Assembly: GCA_002376845.1 (NCBI GenBank)
Contig: DFOS01000015.1
Location: 62,001-126,000, forward strand
Direction: 5' to 3'
Length of the DNA stretch: 64,000 nt
Source of the DNA: Bdellovibrionaceae bacterium UBA3535
GTDB lineage: Bacteria > Bdellovibrionota > Bdellovibrionia > Bdellovibrionales > UBA840
Shown here piece by piece: positions 41,445 through 51,900 of this stretch. Each line of letters starts with the position of its first letter. Position 1 is the stretch's first letter. The notes under the pieces are model-generated. The model made no database searches. It was not told where the DNA came from and saw only the letters and a program-made list of their open reading frames with translations. The translations under genes were made by a program, and so were the position numbers.

Positions 41445-42752
41445 ATGAAGCATAATCATAGTATGCTATGGCGAAAAGTCACTCCCTATTTGTTGCTTGC
41501 TGTCTGCACATTAATAGCTTTGTATGCACTATATCCAGCATCTTCGACCACGTTAAACGAAGTGCATGATTCGCCCTCTAAAAGCTTAAGTACGGAGGAG
41601 ATTTATCCCCATGTCATTGAAAAAAATTCTTCTCTCTATGTAGCCCTAAGAAAATTAAATGTGGATTCCTTAAGTATTCAAAAATTGGTAAAGGCCGCCA
41701 AGCCTGAAAACAATTTGGCCCGCTTGATGCCGGGCACGCGTTTTCGTTTGGTCTTCGAAGAAGAGCCCGTAACTTCCTATGTGGATTCGCAAGAGGTGAG
41801 GGAAGAAAAGGCGAAAAGCCCTGTGCTTAAGGAAATGCACATATTAACGAGTACCACAGATGTTTTAAAGATATATCGGCTACAAGATCAGTGGTTTACG
41901 GAAAGCTACCAGGAGCCGGTAGAAATTGAACCCGTTACTTTTAGTGGAATTGTGCAGACCTCTTTATGGGAATCAGCAGATGCGGCCAATATGAATCCAG
42001 AATTAATTGGACAGCTTTCCGAAATTTTTGCCTGGCAAATTGATTTTGCCAGAGAAGTCAGGAGAAACGATCGTTGGCGTATTATGGTAGAAAAGAAAAT
42101 GGTGCGCGGAGAAACCGTTGGCTGGGGCGACATTCGCGTTGCCGAATATGAGAATGAGGGTCGCTCCTATAAGGCCATACTCTTTGAAAAAGAAGGGGAG
42201 TTAAAAGGTTATTTTAGTCCGGAAGGCAAAAGTTTAAGGAAAATGTTTTTAAAAAGTCCCATTAAATTTGCGCGCATTAGTTCGCGTTTTCAAAGACGTC
42301 GTTTTCATCCCATTCTAAAAGTAAATCGCCCGCATTTAGGTGTGGACTATGCAGCTCCCATAGGAACTCCGGTTCGTGCGGTGGGGGCAGGGCGTGTGAC
42401 CTATGCTGGTTGGCGCGGCGGCGGTGGAAAAACCATTAAAATTCGACATAATTCTGTTTACAAAACAGCCTACAAACATCTGAACGGTTATGCCAAGGGC
42501 ATTCGCCGTGGCAAGCGGGTAGAGCAGGGGCAAATCATTGGCTATGTTGGCACAACTGGCTTGTCTACTGGGCCGCATTTGCACTTTGAGTTTTTCAAAC
42601 ACGGAAAATTTGTCGATCCACTTCGGCAAGAATTCCCTTCGGCAGATCCCATCCCTAAAAAATTTATGGCAGAGTTTCAGGCTCATAGCAATGAGGTGCT
42701 ACAAGCCTTACCCGATTGGCAACCTGTAAGCGAGCTATCAGCGAACTTCTAA
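41445..42752 (+). CDS. M23-family murein endopeptidase (MepM/YebA-like)
   Basis: 435 residues. One N-terminal membrane segment (YLLLAVCTLIALYALY), then an OapA/LysM-like region (KNSSLYVALRKLNVDSLSI) and a C-terminal LytM domain. Zinc residues are complete: His and Asp in RPHLGVDYAAP, then HLHFEFF. It cuts peptidoglycan cross-links in the periplasm, either for the cell's own growth or for prey wall remodelling. The last 15 bases overlap the convergent S8 protease gene. Confidence 0.93.
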   Translation: MKHNHSMLWRKVTPYLLLAVCTLIALYALYPASSTTLNEVHDSPSKSLSTEEIYPHVIEKNSSLYVALRKLNVDSLSIQKLVKAAKPENNLARLMPGTRFRLVFEEEPVTSYVDSQEVREEKAKSPVLKEMHILTSTTDVLKIYRLQDQWFTESYQEPVEIEPVTFSGIVQTSLWESADAANMNPELIGQLSEIFAWQIDFAREVRRNDRWRIMVEKKMVRGETVGWGDIRVAEYENEGRSYKAILFEKEGELKGYFSPEGKSLRKMFLKSPIKFARISSRFQRRRFHPILKVNRPHLGVDYAAPIGTPVRAVGAGRVTYAGWRGGGGKTIKIRHNSVYKTAYKHLNGYAKGIRRGKRVEQGQIIGYVGTTGLSTGPHLHFEFFKHGKFVDPLRQEFPSADPIPKKFMAEFQAHSNEVLQALPDWQPVSELSANF

Positions 42753-44204
42753 GCGAAGATCTTCATAATCATAGTAGCCGCGCAACATGATATGATAATC
42801 TCCTGCAGATTGAAATTTGCAAACCTCTTCATTGCCCCAGCGATAGGGACGGCAATCGTAATCTGAGCTTGTGGCTTTTTTTCCAGCCCTCACATAAAGA
42901 TCGGCATCGCCACTGCCTCCGGATATGCGAATTTCAAAAGCCTCATCTTTTTCCACTCTTAAGATTAAGTGGTATTCCTCGGATTGTTTCCCAGAGAGCC
43001 CGTCGATTTGCTCTCCCACTTTTAGATCGGGACTTATCTCCTCTGGAATTCGAATGAATTCTGTATTTAGCAAGGCATTCGGGCTTTGCTCCTTAGCATC
43101 TTCTATTTGTCCCAATAGTGCGTTGTCGACAATGGCATCGCGAACTTGCTGTGGGCTTGCCTCAGGAAATGCCGATAAGATGAGTGCAGCAACACCGGCC
43201 ACATGGGGTGCGGCCATGGAGGTGCCGCTTATGATTTTGGTTTTACTGTTACTAGTATGCCAGGTAGATCGGATAGAACTACCTGGGGCAAATACATCTA
43301 GACATGGTCCGTAGTTGGAAAAGGAGGAGCGTCGGTCATTACGACTTACGCTACCTACGGTAATGGCTGACGGAACTCGAGCCGGCGAAGAACTACAAGC
43401 ATTGCGATTCGAGTTGCCAGCCGCCACCACATAGGTAATGCCTTCGGCAATGGAGCGCTCCATTGCTTGATCCAAAGCTTTAGATTTTGGTCCACCCAAA
43501 CTAAGATTGGCAACCGCCGGCTTTTTGTGGTTTTTACTAATCCATTCGATTGCGCGAATGACATCGGATGTAGTTCCCCGTCCACTACATCCCAAGACCC
43601 GTAGTGCTATTAGATTGGCGTTTTTTGCAACACCATAGGTGCGAGAGGCAATGCTTCCCGCGACATGTGTTCCATGCCCATTGCAATCTTCTGCTTCCTC
43701 ATTTTCGCTAACAAAGTCATAACCATAGCTTGCTCTGCCTTCAAATTCTCTATGGGCAATATGAATTCCTGTATCAATCACATAGGCATTCACGTTTTTT
43801 CCAGCCACATCATAGCGATACTTATTGTCCAATTGTTTGCTGCTCTGATCGATTCTGTCTAAATTCCAAGGGGCATCCTCTTGAACGGCATCAATGCTAA
43901 CAATATGGTCTTTCTCAATATAGGCAATACGAGAATCGTTTTGAAGTTGCTTTACTTGCTCTTCATTGAGTTGGTATAGGCCGCCTTGCATGACCTGCGA
44001 GAATATTTGTTTTTCTTTTACCTGGTGGTCTTTAGATAGATGGGCCAGACTCTCCTTGGTGGCCTGCAATTTGATAAGTGGACTTGCCGACTGTATGGAT
44101 AGATCTTCTTTTAAGACCACAATATAGTCTTGTGGACTGCTGTTTTTTTCAGCGCAAGCCGCAACCATCCATATGCATGCGAATATGATACTTTTTCTAA
44201 GCAA
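42738..44204 (-). CDS. Lipoprotein subtilisin-like protease (S8) with C-terminal PPC domain
   Basis: 488 residues. The signal peptide ends in the lipobox VAAC (Cys17). A propeptide of the inhibitor-I9 type (DYIVVLKEDLS) is followed by a proteinase-K-like catalytic domain with Asp144 (VIDTG), His177 (NGHGTHVAG), Asn264 (AAGNS) and Ser329 (SGTSMAAPH). Residues about 395-488 form a prepeptidase C-terminal (PPC) domain (GDADLYVRAG). The lipid anchor suggests it stays on the outer membrane, unlike the soluble S8 protease at 1-2.4 kb. Confidence 0.95.
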   Translation of the reverse strand: MLRKSIIFACIWMVAACAEKNSSPQDYIVVLKEDLSIQSASPLIKLQATKESLAHLSKDHQVKEKQIFSQVMQGGLYQLNEEQVKQLQNDSRIAYIEKDHIVSIDAVQEDAPWNLDRIDQSSKQLDNKYRYDVAGKNVNAYVIDTGIHIAHREFEGRASYGYDFVSENEEAEDCNGHGTHVAGSIASRTYGVAKNANLIALRVLGCSGRGTTSDVIRAIEWISKNHKKPAVANLSLGGPKSKALDQAMERSIAEGITYVVAAGNSNRNACSSSPARVPSAITVGSVSRNDRRSSFSNYGPCLDVFAPGSSIRSTWHTSNSKTKIISGTSMAAPHVAGVAALILSAFPEASPQQVRDAIVDNALLGQIEDAKEQSPNALLNTEFIRIPEEISPDLKVGEQIDGLSGKQSEEYHLILRVEKDEAFEIRISGGSGDADLYVRAGKKATSSDYDCRPYRWGNEEVCKFQSAGDYHIMLRGYYDYEDLRLEVR

Positions 44205-44256
44205 ATTACCCCCCTCGTCCTTTGGTTCCCCAAAGTGTACTTAGTATAGGATACTT

Positions 44257-44667
44257 TTGGGGCCAGAATGGTTAAGAGGTCTAGGAGAACTAGACTTTCT
44301 GCTTGTTCGAACTTCGGACCTAAATTTTATTATGCACAATGACCCAGCTTGTGCTTTTTATTCTTTCTTAACAAAATATAGTATGCCTGAGCTATTGTGG
44401 GGAGAAATCCAAGAGTTTTTAGTCAGTTGGCAGTTCATTTTGCTAAGCGGCTGTGTCTCTATTTTTGTCTTTGGTATCACCTCCATGCGGATCTTTATGA
44501 TTATGGGACTGGGAGCACTGGCAACGGCGCCGATGACCACCATCTCGAATTACTGGTTAAGTTTGATTTGTTTTTTTATCGTGAATTCTTTTTTATTTTA
44601 TATTTTTTTAGTGAAAGTCTTGAAATTTTCTTTAGGCAAAGCCTCAAAAACTACGGAAAAAGCATAA
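44257..44667 (+). CDS. Small membrane protein of unknown function
   Basis: Up to 136 residues. Two or three hydrophobic segments are clear (FILLSGCVSIFVFGI, FMIMGLGALATAPM, LICFFIVNSFLFYIFLV). The start is uncertain: TTG at 44257 has AGGA five bases upstream; ATGs at 44332 and 44383 have no site. No recognised family. It precedes the SDR gene by 44 bases. Confidence 0.45.
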   Translation: MGPEWLRGLGELDFLLVRTSDLNFIMHNDPACAFYSFLTKYSMPELLWGEIQEFLVSWQFILLSGCVSIFVFGITSMRIFMIMGLGALATAPMTTISNYWLSLICFFIVNSFLFYIFLVKVLKFSLGKASKTTEKA

Positions 44668-44711
44668 TCCATTTGTGAGCCATCATTTTGCTTGTTAAGC
44701 TTGCTCTGATG

Positions 44712-45629
44712 TTCAAGCAAATTAAAGATTCTATTTTAGATGCCAGTGTTTATTTTTCTTTTGATGCTAGTGGTTTTCGTCGCCATCAAAAGGACTTCCA
44801 ATACTCATTAGAAGAACTCACCTTTTCAGGCCCAGTTTTAATTACGGGAGGCACTTCGGGGATTGGCAAATCCATGGTCGAATTCCTACTAACCAAAAAT
44901 GTGCCGGTAATTGCTACAGGTAGAAATTTAGACAAAGCTAAGGATTTAAAAGAGCGAGGCGCAGACCTTAAAGTATTGGATATGGCAGACTGGGACCGTA
45001 TGGATGCGTTTGTGGAGGATTGCCGCCAACTGCATGCCGTGGTTTGTAATGCGGGCGGCATGCCAGAAAAATTTAATACGAACGACTATGGTGTCGAGTT
45101 GCAAATGGCATCGCAGCTTTATGGTCACTATTTTTTATTAAGACGTTTGATAGAAGCAGGGAAGTTGGTGAAGGGTGGCCGTATTGTTTGGGTTAGCTCT
45201 GGCGGTATGTATTTGAACAAGCTGCACTTAGACAATATAGAAAGTAACGCAGAATATGACAAAGTATCTACCTATGCCAATGTGAAGCGAGCGCAAGTGG
45301 TTTTAAATCAAGAGCTGAAAACAAACTCGATATTTAGTGATTACCATGTGAATGCTATGCATCCTGGTTGGGTGGCAACACCTGGTGTGAGTGAGTCCAT
45401 ACCAAAATTTGAAGAAATGACTCGCAATCGTCTACGCCAGCCAATTGAGGGGGGCGATACCATTTTATGGCTGATTTCCCAACAAGGTCCAGATTCTAGC
45501 GGTGGTTTCTACTTTGATCGTAAAGAAGTAAGCCCCTATGCCTTTTGGTGGACCAGAGAAAAACCAGAGGTAAGAGAAAAGCTGCTACATGATTTAGTGG
45601 AACGCTATGAATACGCCTTTAAAAGCTAG
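44712..45629 (+). CDS. Short-chain dehydrogenase/reductase (DHRS12-like)
   Basis: 305 residues. Rossmann motif TGGTSGIG, the NAG motif as CNAGG, catalytic Ser in VSSGGMY and the YxxxK site as YANVK. The opening FSFDASGFRRHQKDFQ resembles the DHRS12 group. Substrate unknown. The ATG at 44712 was chosen over the upstream TTG (44688) because it gives the usual N terminus; neither has a strong ribosome-binding site. Its end overlaps the convergent symporter gene by 11 bases. Confidence 0.85.
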   Translation, partial: FKQIKDSILDASVYFSFDASGFRRHQKDFQYSLEELTFSGPVLITGGTSGIGKSMVEFLLTKNVPVIATGRNLDKAKDLKERGADLKVLDMADWDRMDAFVEDCRQLHAVVCNAGGMPEKFNTNDYGVELQMASQLYGHYFLLRRLIEAGKLVKGGRIVWVSSGGMYLNKLHLDNIESNAEYDKVSTYANVKRAQVVLNQELKTNSIFSDYHVNAMHPGWVATPGVSESIPKFEEMTRNRLRQPIEGGDTILWLISQQGPDSSGGFYFDRKEVSPYAFWWTREKPEVREKLLHDLVERYEYAFKS

Positions 45630-47220
45630 CGGTAATGAAGAGCAGTATACAAAAATAAACCACCAAAATAAAATAATGCAGTGGCCAGTTTTTACGATAG
45701 TGAAAACCTTGGGTGGTTTTGCGGCTATACACCAAATGCGCAATGTCTTTTTGCTCAGGTAATAGTAAAGAAATCAGCAGTCCTGCAACAACACAAACAA
45801 AAAAACCAATGGCATTCCACCACAGCCAAGATATATCAGGTTGATAAATCCATAAATAGATATTGCTTAAAAAACTTATTATAAAACCGCCCAAAGCCCC
45901 TTTTTCATTGGCCATTTTAAAAAGTGTTCCGAGTATAAAAACACCGAGTATTGGACCGTTAATTAACGAACCAATTTTATTTATGGTCACAATGATGGAG
46001 CTTGAAATATCCCCAACAAAAAAAGAAAAAATAACGCAAACACTACCCCAAAACACAGTCATTAGTTTTGAGTATAGAAGCTCTTGTTTGGGACTAATCT
46101 TTTTAAATTTTTTAATTACATCTTCCATAGAGGTGGCAGATATGGAGTTGATGCTAGAGTCTAAAGAAGACATGGCAGCAGCAAAAAGTCCCACCATAAA
46201 CAAGCCAATCATTCCTGTGGGGAAGTGGCGAACAACAAAAACAGGTACGGCCATATTGTAATCGGGCTCGCCCGTTTGAGGAGATAAAGGTAGCTCGGAA
46301 ATAAAATTACCAGATTTGACAGCATACGCGCCTATGACAACACCCATGATGCAGTAAGTGAGTACCAGCGGAAAGCGTAGGATACCATTTAAGAAAAGCG
46401 ACATATTGGTATCATCTATACTGCGGGTGGATAACTCTCTTTGTACCTGTGTTTGGTCACAGCCGTAGTAGGATACATAGAGAAAAAAACCACCGATTAA
46501 CATTGGCCAAAAAGCAAAATCTTTACCATCACCAAAGCCGGTATGATGTAGGTCAATGGCTTTAGCTCGTTCTTTGGGAAAATATTCAAACAAGTTCTCA
46601 AAGCCGCCGATGAAACTAAGACCATAAAATAGGACCATTAAAATACATCCGTAGAGGATGACCATTTGAATCACATCAGAATAGATTACCGCCTTCATAC
46701 CTCCAATGCTGTCGTAGATAATGGTGATAACACCCAACATAATGACAGCAAAAGTGAAGCTTACGCCAAGGCAGTAGCTAATGACCAGTGAGATGCCATA
46801 AACAATGACTCCTGTGGAGAAGGCGCGAAGAACTTGAAAGATTACGGACATGGTAATGCGGGTGGTGACGCCAAAGCGTTCTTCTAGGTAAGCATATACC
46901 GAGATCAATTTGAGTTTACGAAAAAAGGGGATCAGCAAGAGCATTATGGCAATCATTGCTAGTGGCAGTGCCAACTCATATTGCAACCATAAAAGCCCGC
47001 CGCCAGCAGTGAAGGCCACAAAGGCTGGAGCTCCAAGAATGGAATTGGTGGAGCATTGTGTGGCCATGGTCGAAATGGCAATGGGAAAGGCTCCGGTTTT
47101 ATTGCCGCCTAAATAGTAGTCTTTTTCTGTTTTTTGACCTCGAGCTAAAAATATGGAAAGACCGATCATACCAATGAGGTAAACAATGATGACAATCCAA
47201 TCAAATGTAGCCAATCCCAC
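45619..47220 (-). CDS. Sodium:solute symporter (SSS family)
   Basis: 533 residues with about 13 membrane segments. Features: KDYYLGGNKTGAFPIAISTMATQCSTNSILGAPAF, YDSIGGMKAVIYSDVIQ, YYGCDQTQVQRELSTRS and FAAAMSSLDSSINSISA. It imports a sugar or similar solute with sodium. It differs from the glucose-type symporter at 23.2 kb. The GTG start has no strong site. It is divergent from a GH13 phosphorylase-like gene with only 25 bases between starts, suggesting a shared regulatory region and a linked substrate. Confidence 0.9.
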   Translation of the reverse strand: MGLATFDWIVIIVYLIGMIGLSIFLARGQKTEKDYYLGGNKTGAFPIAISTMATQCSTNSILGAPAFVAFTAGGGLLWLQYELALPLAMIAIMLLLIPFFRKLKLISVYAYLEERFGVTTRITMSVIFQVLRAFSTGVIVYGISLVISYCLGVSFTFAVIMLGVITIIYDSIGGMKAVIYSDVIQMVILYGCILMVLFYGLSFIGGFENLFEYFPKERAKAIDLHHTGFGDGKDFAFWPMLIGGFFLYVSYYGCDQTQVQRELSTRSIDDTNMSLFLNGILRFPLVLTYCIMGVVIGAYAVKSGNFISELPLSPQTGEPDYNMAVPVFVVRHFPTGMIGLFMVGLFAAAMSSLDSSINSISATSMEDVIKKFKKISPKQELLYSKLMTVFWGSVCVIFSFFVGDISSSIIVTINKIGSLINGPILGVFILGTLFKMANEKGALGGFIISFLSNIYLWIYQPDISWLWWNAIGFFVCVVAGLLISLLLPEQKDIAHLVYSRKTTQGFHYRKNWPLHYFILVVYFCILLFITASF

Positions 47221-47245
47221 AGAAAGCCCCTATAATGAAAGTTCC

Positions 47246-48949
47246 ATGCAACGACAAAACCTAGATCAGAACGCTCTTTATGAAAAGTTAAGAGGACAAA
47301 TCCGTAAATTATACGGAGATTCTGAAAATATTATAGAGGTTGTCTTACAGGAGATTGCCGCCACCAAGCAGCAATACCATGATTTTCGCGCAGAATTGAG
47401 CGAGAAAAATGTATATCTAATTGCCTATGCAGACCAACTGCAAGATGGCAAAGAATCTTTAAAGTTATTAAAAGATTTTGTAGCAAAGCACTTGAGTGAG
47501 GCATTCTCTTGTGTGCATCTCCTTCCCTTTTATCCATCTTCTTCAGATGGAGGTTTTGCCGTAAAAGATTATAGAGAAGTATGTAAAGACTACGGGACAT
47601 GGCAGGATATTGCTGCATTTAAAGAGGCCGGGGTTTCTGTCATGCTGGATGCCGTTTTTAATCATGCCTCTAGCGAACACGAGTGGTTTAGAAAATGGCG
47701 CAGTGGAGATGAGTCCTTTGCCAAATATTTTTATGCCTTTGATCATATTGATGAAGATCTTAAGAAAGATTTAGAAAAAGTAACTAGGCCGCGCGCTCAC
47801 CCTTTGATGACGAGGTTTGATACGAAAAACGGAGAGCGTTGGGTCTGGACGACCTTTTCTGAGGATCAAGTAGATTTGAATATTTCAGATCCGGAAGTGT
47901 TTTTAGAGCTAGTAAAGATCTATCTATTCTACCTTTTGCAAAATACATCGGCTGTGAGAATGGATGCTGTACCCTTTTTGTGGAAAAAACTGGGCACCTC
48001 TTGTTCGCATCTACCGGAGACGCATTTATTTTTACAAATTTTTAAGACCATTACAGACTGCATTGATCCCAATATCCAAATGATAGCTGAGGCCAATGTC
48101 CCGCAAGAAGAAAATCTCACCTATCTGGGTGAAAATGGGCAGCGAGAGGCCGACTTAATATACAATTTTACTTATCCGCCACTTATTTGCCACGCAATTT
48201 TAAACAATGAAACCAAATACTTTAAAAACTGGTTAAAGGATTTGGCTAAACTAGAGCATAAAGGCCGCTTTTTTAATGTTAGTGCCACCCACGACGGTAT
48301 CGGTGTGAGGTCTTTAGAAGGCGTAGTACCTGCTCTAGATATAGATCACCTCTCTAAAATTGCGGTGATGAAAGGAGGGCATGTCAGTCACAAAACCATG
48401 CCCAATGGTTTGCAAGCCTTGTATGAATTAAATATCACTTGGGCTAGCCTTCTGTATCAAAAGCAAGCCACGGAAGAGCAAAACGTTCGTTTGCTTGTAA
48501 ACTCCCATGCTTTAAGCTGGGCTTTGCCTGGAGTGCCGGCCGTATATTTTCATAATTTATTTGCAACTTTTAATGATCAAGAAACTTTTGAAAAGACCAA
48601 ACACAGGCGCGATTTGAATCGCAAGCGTTACCATTTTGAAGAATTAGAAAGACATGTCCAAAAAGGACTGCACAAAGAAGTTTTCACATCCATGTTGCAT
48701 ATTTTGCAAGTACGCAGAAGTTTGGCTGCCTTTCACCCACATGCGGACTTAGAGGTTCTCGATTTAGGGCAAGATATTATAGCGTTTCGCCGTTTTCTTG
48801 GAGAGAAAAAGGTGAATGTTATTTTTAATAATTCAGCTTGGACGATACCAATAAATTTACATCCCTTAGGTACATTCGATCACATAAAAAATAGGGAGCT
48901 AGAGGTAGAATACCAACTAGCTCCCTACGAAATGCTGTGGCTTTCCTAG
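47246..48949 (+). CDS. GH13 family enzyme, sucrose-phosphorylase-like (GH13_18 type)
   Basis: 567 residues from the ATG at 47246. GH13 motifs: LDAVFNHAS (region I), AVRMDAVPFLWK with the nucleophile Asp, MIAEANVPQ with the acid Glu, and SATHDGIGVR with the third Asp. The LLPFYPSSSDGGFAVKDY start is typical of the sucrose/glucosylglycerate phosphorylase branch. The product would be glucose 1-phosphate from a glucosyl-sugar taken in by the divergent symporter. No signal peptide, so it is cytoplasmic. Stop codon overlaps the convergent giant gene by four bases. Confidence 0.85.
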   Translation: MQRQNLDQNALYEKLRGQIRKLYGDSENIIEVVLQEIAATKQQYHDFRAELSEKNVYLIAYADQLQDGKESLKLLKDFVAKHLSEAFSCVHLLPFYPSSSDGGFAVKDYREVCKDYGTWQDIAAFKEAGVSVMLDAVFNHASSEHEWFRKWRSGDESFAKYFYAFDHIDEDLKKDLEKVTRPRAHPLMTRFDTKNGERWVWTTFSEDQVDLNISDPEVFLELVKIYLFYLLQNTSAVRMDAVPFLWKKLGTSCSHLPETHLFLQIFKTITDCIDPNIQMIAEANVPQEENLTYLGENGQREADLIYNFTYPPLICHAILNNETKYFKNWLKDLAKLEHKGRFFNVSATHDGIGVRSLEGVVPALDIDHLSKIAVMKGGHVSHKTMPNGLQALYELNITWASLLYQKQATEEQNVRLLVNSHALSWALPGVPAVYFHNLFATFNDQETFEKTKHRRDLNRKRYHFEELERHVQKGLHKEVFTSMLHILQVRRSLAAFHPHADLEVLDLGQDIIAFRRFLGEKKVNVIFNNSAWTIPINLHPLGTFDHIKNRELEVEYQLAPYEMLWLS

Positions 48950-51900
48950 AAGAGCGACTTACATGAACCCCCGCCATGCTCCAAGAGTTTGGTTCGAAAA
49001 CCAAGTATTGGGGCATCCGCAGCAATTTTCACATCGCGGACTTGGTCCGCTTTTCTTTGTTCTACTTTTTTCTCCAAATCAATAACCTCATGGTCGGCCG
49101 GACGCGGTACATCGGGGCGCAGAATGTGGTTATGCCCAATGGTTTCGGTATTGGCTCTAGATTTGTTGCGCTTCATTCGGACATTGTAATTCACGTCTTC
49201 TGGATAAATAATTTTATCCCCATGCTTTTCGTAAAAGGCGTTAAAGTCTTTTTCGGTAAGGGTGCCCTTTTTGGCTAACATTACCGCAAGGGGGGCCAAA
49301 ACCTGTTTAAAGTTGAGCACTAAAACCTTCTCTGCCAAACGGTCCGCTTCTAAAAGCATTTCATCCACTAGGCGATTGAGTTTTGCCTTGGAAGCATCAT
49401 CTAGATTGTTAATGTCTTTTTCTGCTACAAAGCGGTTGCCCCACTCCGGCGAAATGCCGAATTCCGTAATGGCTTTTACCGCAATTTTTGTGGCTCTTTG
49501 GATGTCATTTTGTTTGCCAGCATCGGCGCGGTTGTATTCGGTAATAATCTCCTGCGCTTTTGCCCCACCAAGTAGAAATGCCATTTCTTTAATGGCCATC
49601 TCACGCGTATAACTGGCATGTTCAACTTTTTTCACCTCAGCCATGCCTAGGTAGCGAATAAATTGGTCGGCAAATTGCATGACTCCAGGCTCTATGGTGA
49701 CTAGTACTTGTTTGTATTTATCACCTAGTAAAACCTTGTTCGTTAGGTGATGACCCACCTCATGATAGGCAGTAGAGATTTTATCTTCTGGCCGGCTGCG
49801 AATGACTCTTTCCTCACTGCGCTTCGGCAGCAGTAAGTCTCTTGCCTCTTTTTCGCCCTCGATCTCTACATTGACGACAAATTCTTTTTCAAATTTTTCA
49901 TTGCTGTTGTCAGGAACGCGCAATACCACCTTGGTATCACTTTCAGCATTTTTGAGCAAAAGCATATGTAGTTTTGTGCCAAAGACATCTTTTACATATT
50001 TATCTATTGATGCCCCTTGTTCCCCTACATTAAAGCCATGGCGCTCAATCATTTCCACCATTCGCAAGTAATCTTTCTCACTGGCGAATTCGATCTCCCA
50101 ACCCGGAGCAGAATCGCGTGCTTTCATATCCGCTAATTTTTTATTTAGCTTCAGCATACTCAACTGTCGTAAGGATTTGAATGTGTGGGGCGCGTAGAAA
50201 AATACACGGTTTAAACCAATACGTGCAACAAAAGCCTCGGTGAACGCCTTTTCTAAGGTTTTCCGTTGTACACTGGGGTTGGCCATGGCCATTTCATAAA
50301 TTTTTTGCCTTGCATCCATTTGCTCGACCATTGGAATATCTTTGGGAATGCCCTCATACCATTCTTGGCCGACATTACCGGGCATGCCAATGATTACATT
50401 TTTCATGGAGCGTGCCTTATTGTCTACAAAAGAGGTCACGGTCTCTTCACGTAAAATGTCATAAAGTGCCATTAGCTCGCCGCCAAGCCCCTTGAATGTA
50501 AGATTGGCAAACTCCTCAAAATTAAAAATCACATTGCCATTATGCTTGTCGTACTCCTTCATAAAGACGGAAGGCACCGCGCGCCCGTAAGAATCATGAT
50601 AGCCATAAAAGAGTTTTTTCATGTCATGCGGTCCAGAAATCTGATTAAAATCAATGGTTACGAGTTCTTTTCCAAGGGCGTCGGCAAGTGCCTTCATGGT
50701 CTCGGATTTACCCGTAGAAGTTGGACCAAGTAAGAACATGGCCTTTGAAGACTCTTTGGCCTTTTCATGACCGTTGGGTTTTGTTTTGTCAGATTCCACT
50801 AGGACCACAGCATCCGCCAGAGCCTCAATGGCTCTGTCAGCACCAAAGACTCGGCGCTTCATTTTTTCTTCTAATTTAAAGAGCTCGTTCAATTCCTTTT
50901 TAGAAATTTTCTCTGCCGGTTTCTCAGATAAAGAGGCTGTAATGAATTGTTCAAATGCAGGCGTTCCTCGTTTGTTGCCTTCATGTACGACGAGATTCGA
51001 GGTTCGATCGGCATTTCTTTTAACATCTAAAAAGAAATGTTTATCCTTGCCGTCGATATTTACTTTGTTTTCCCGAATCGCATCGTACAGAGGCTTTTCA
51101 ACAAAAGACTGAATTCGATCATCAAGAGGGCGAGCGTTATCCTCAGCAATAATATTTCTCATCATTGCATCTTTGATCTTTTCATCCCAGGTTAAATATA
51201 TTTTTCCTAGTTCCCCGCGATTATTGGCCCATTTTTCAGCTACCTCACGCATCTTGATGGTTAGGATTTCTCGCAAACTTTCTGGACTGAGTGGGCGCAT
51301 AAGTATACGTGATTCTGGGGGAATGCGGTTAACATATTCTTCCGTATAACCACGCTCACCTTCGCCTGCATCCTTTGCGTAAAGCATATTTGCATTGAGC
51401 ATTGCATCGCCCAGTTTTTGTTTGTCTGGGCCATAGACCTCATGCAGGCGGCTCATTTCTTCGTATGAAAGTGGCGGGCCATTTCTTGAGCCATCCAAAT
51501 TGCGTGAAGTAACTAGATCGATCCCAATATTACTGGCGGCAATGATTTTACCTGAGAATGTCATGGATGATACACCACCTTGACCTGGGCTATTCACTTT
51601 TACGCGGCCCTTTTCGAGAAGTTCTTTTAAGACTAGATTTTTTGCACGCTTGGACCAGTCATGCTCCTCGTTAATGAAAATAACACCCATTTCAGGCGGG
51701 TAGTAACCTTCCATGACCATACCTGGTTTCCAATTATGATTGCGTTTAATTGCTCCTTGTGAAATGTAGTATTTCCCACCGGAGAAAAGAACTAGATAGC
51801 GAAGAAATGCAGGAATTTCTGATGAGCCTACGTAACCCGTGGCAGAGCCAAGTAAACTCCAAATATCGGCTTCTTTTGCGATTCTTTCGATGCGAAACAT

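Noticed and set aside
44257..44667. SDR and preceding small membrane protein forming one frameshifted gene
   Set aside because: Each has its own distinct sequence type and the SDR has a complete N terminus without the upstream frame.
48946..48949. Horizontal transfer of the giant gene
   Set aside because: Its codon and base use do not look different by eye from neighbours, and no mobile element lies nearby; a proper composition test is needed.
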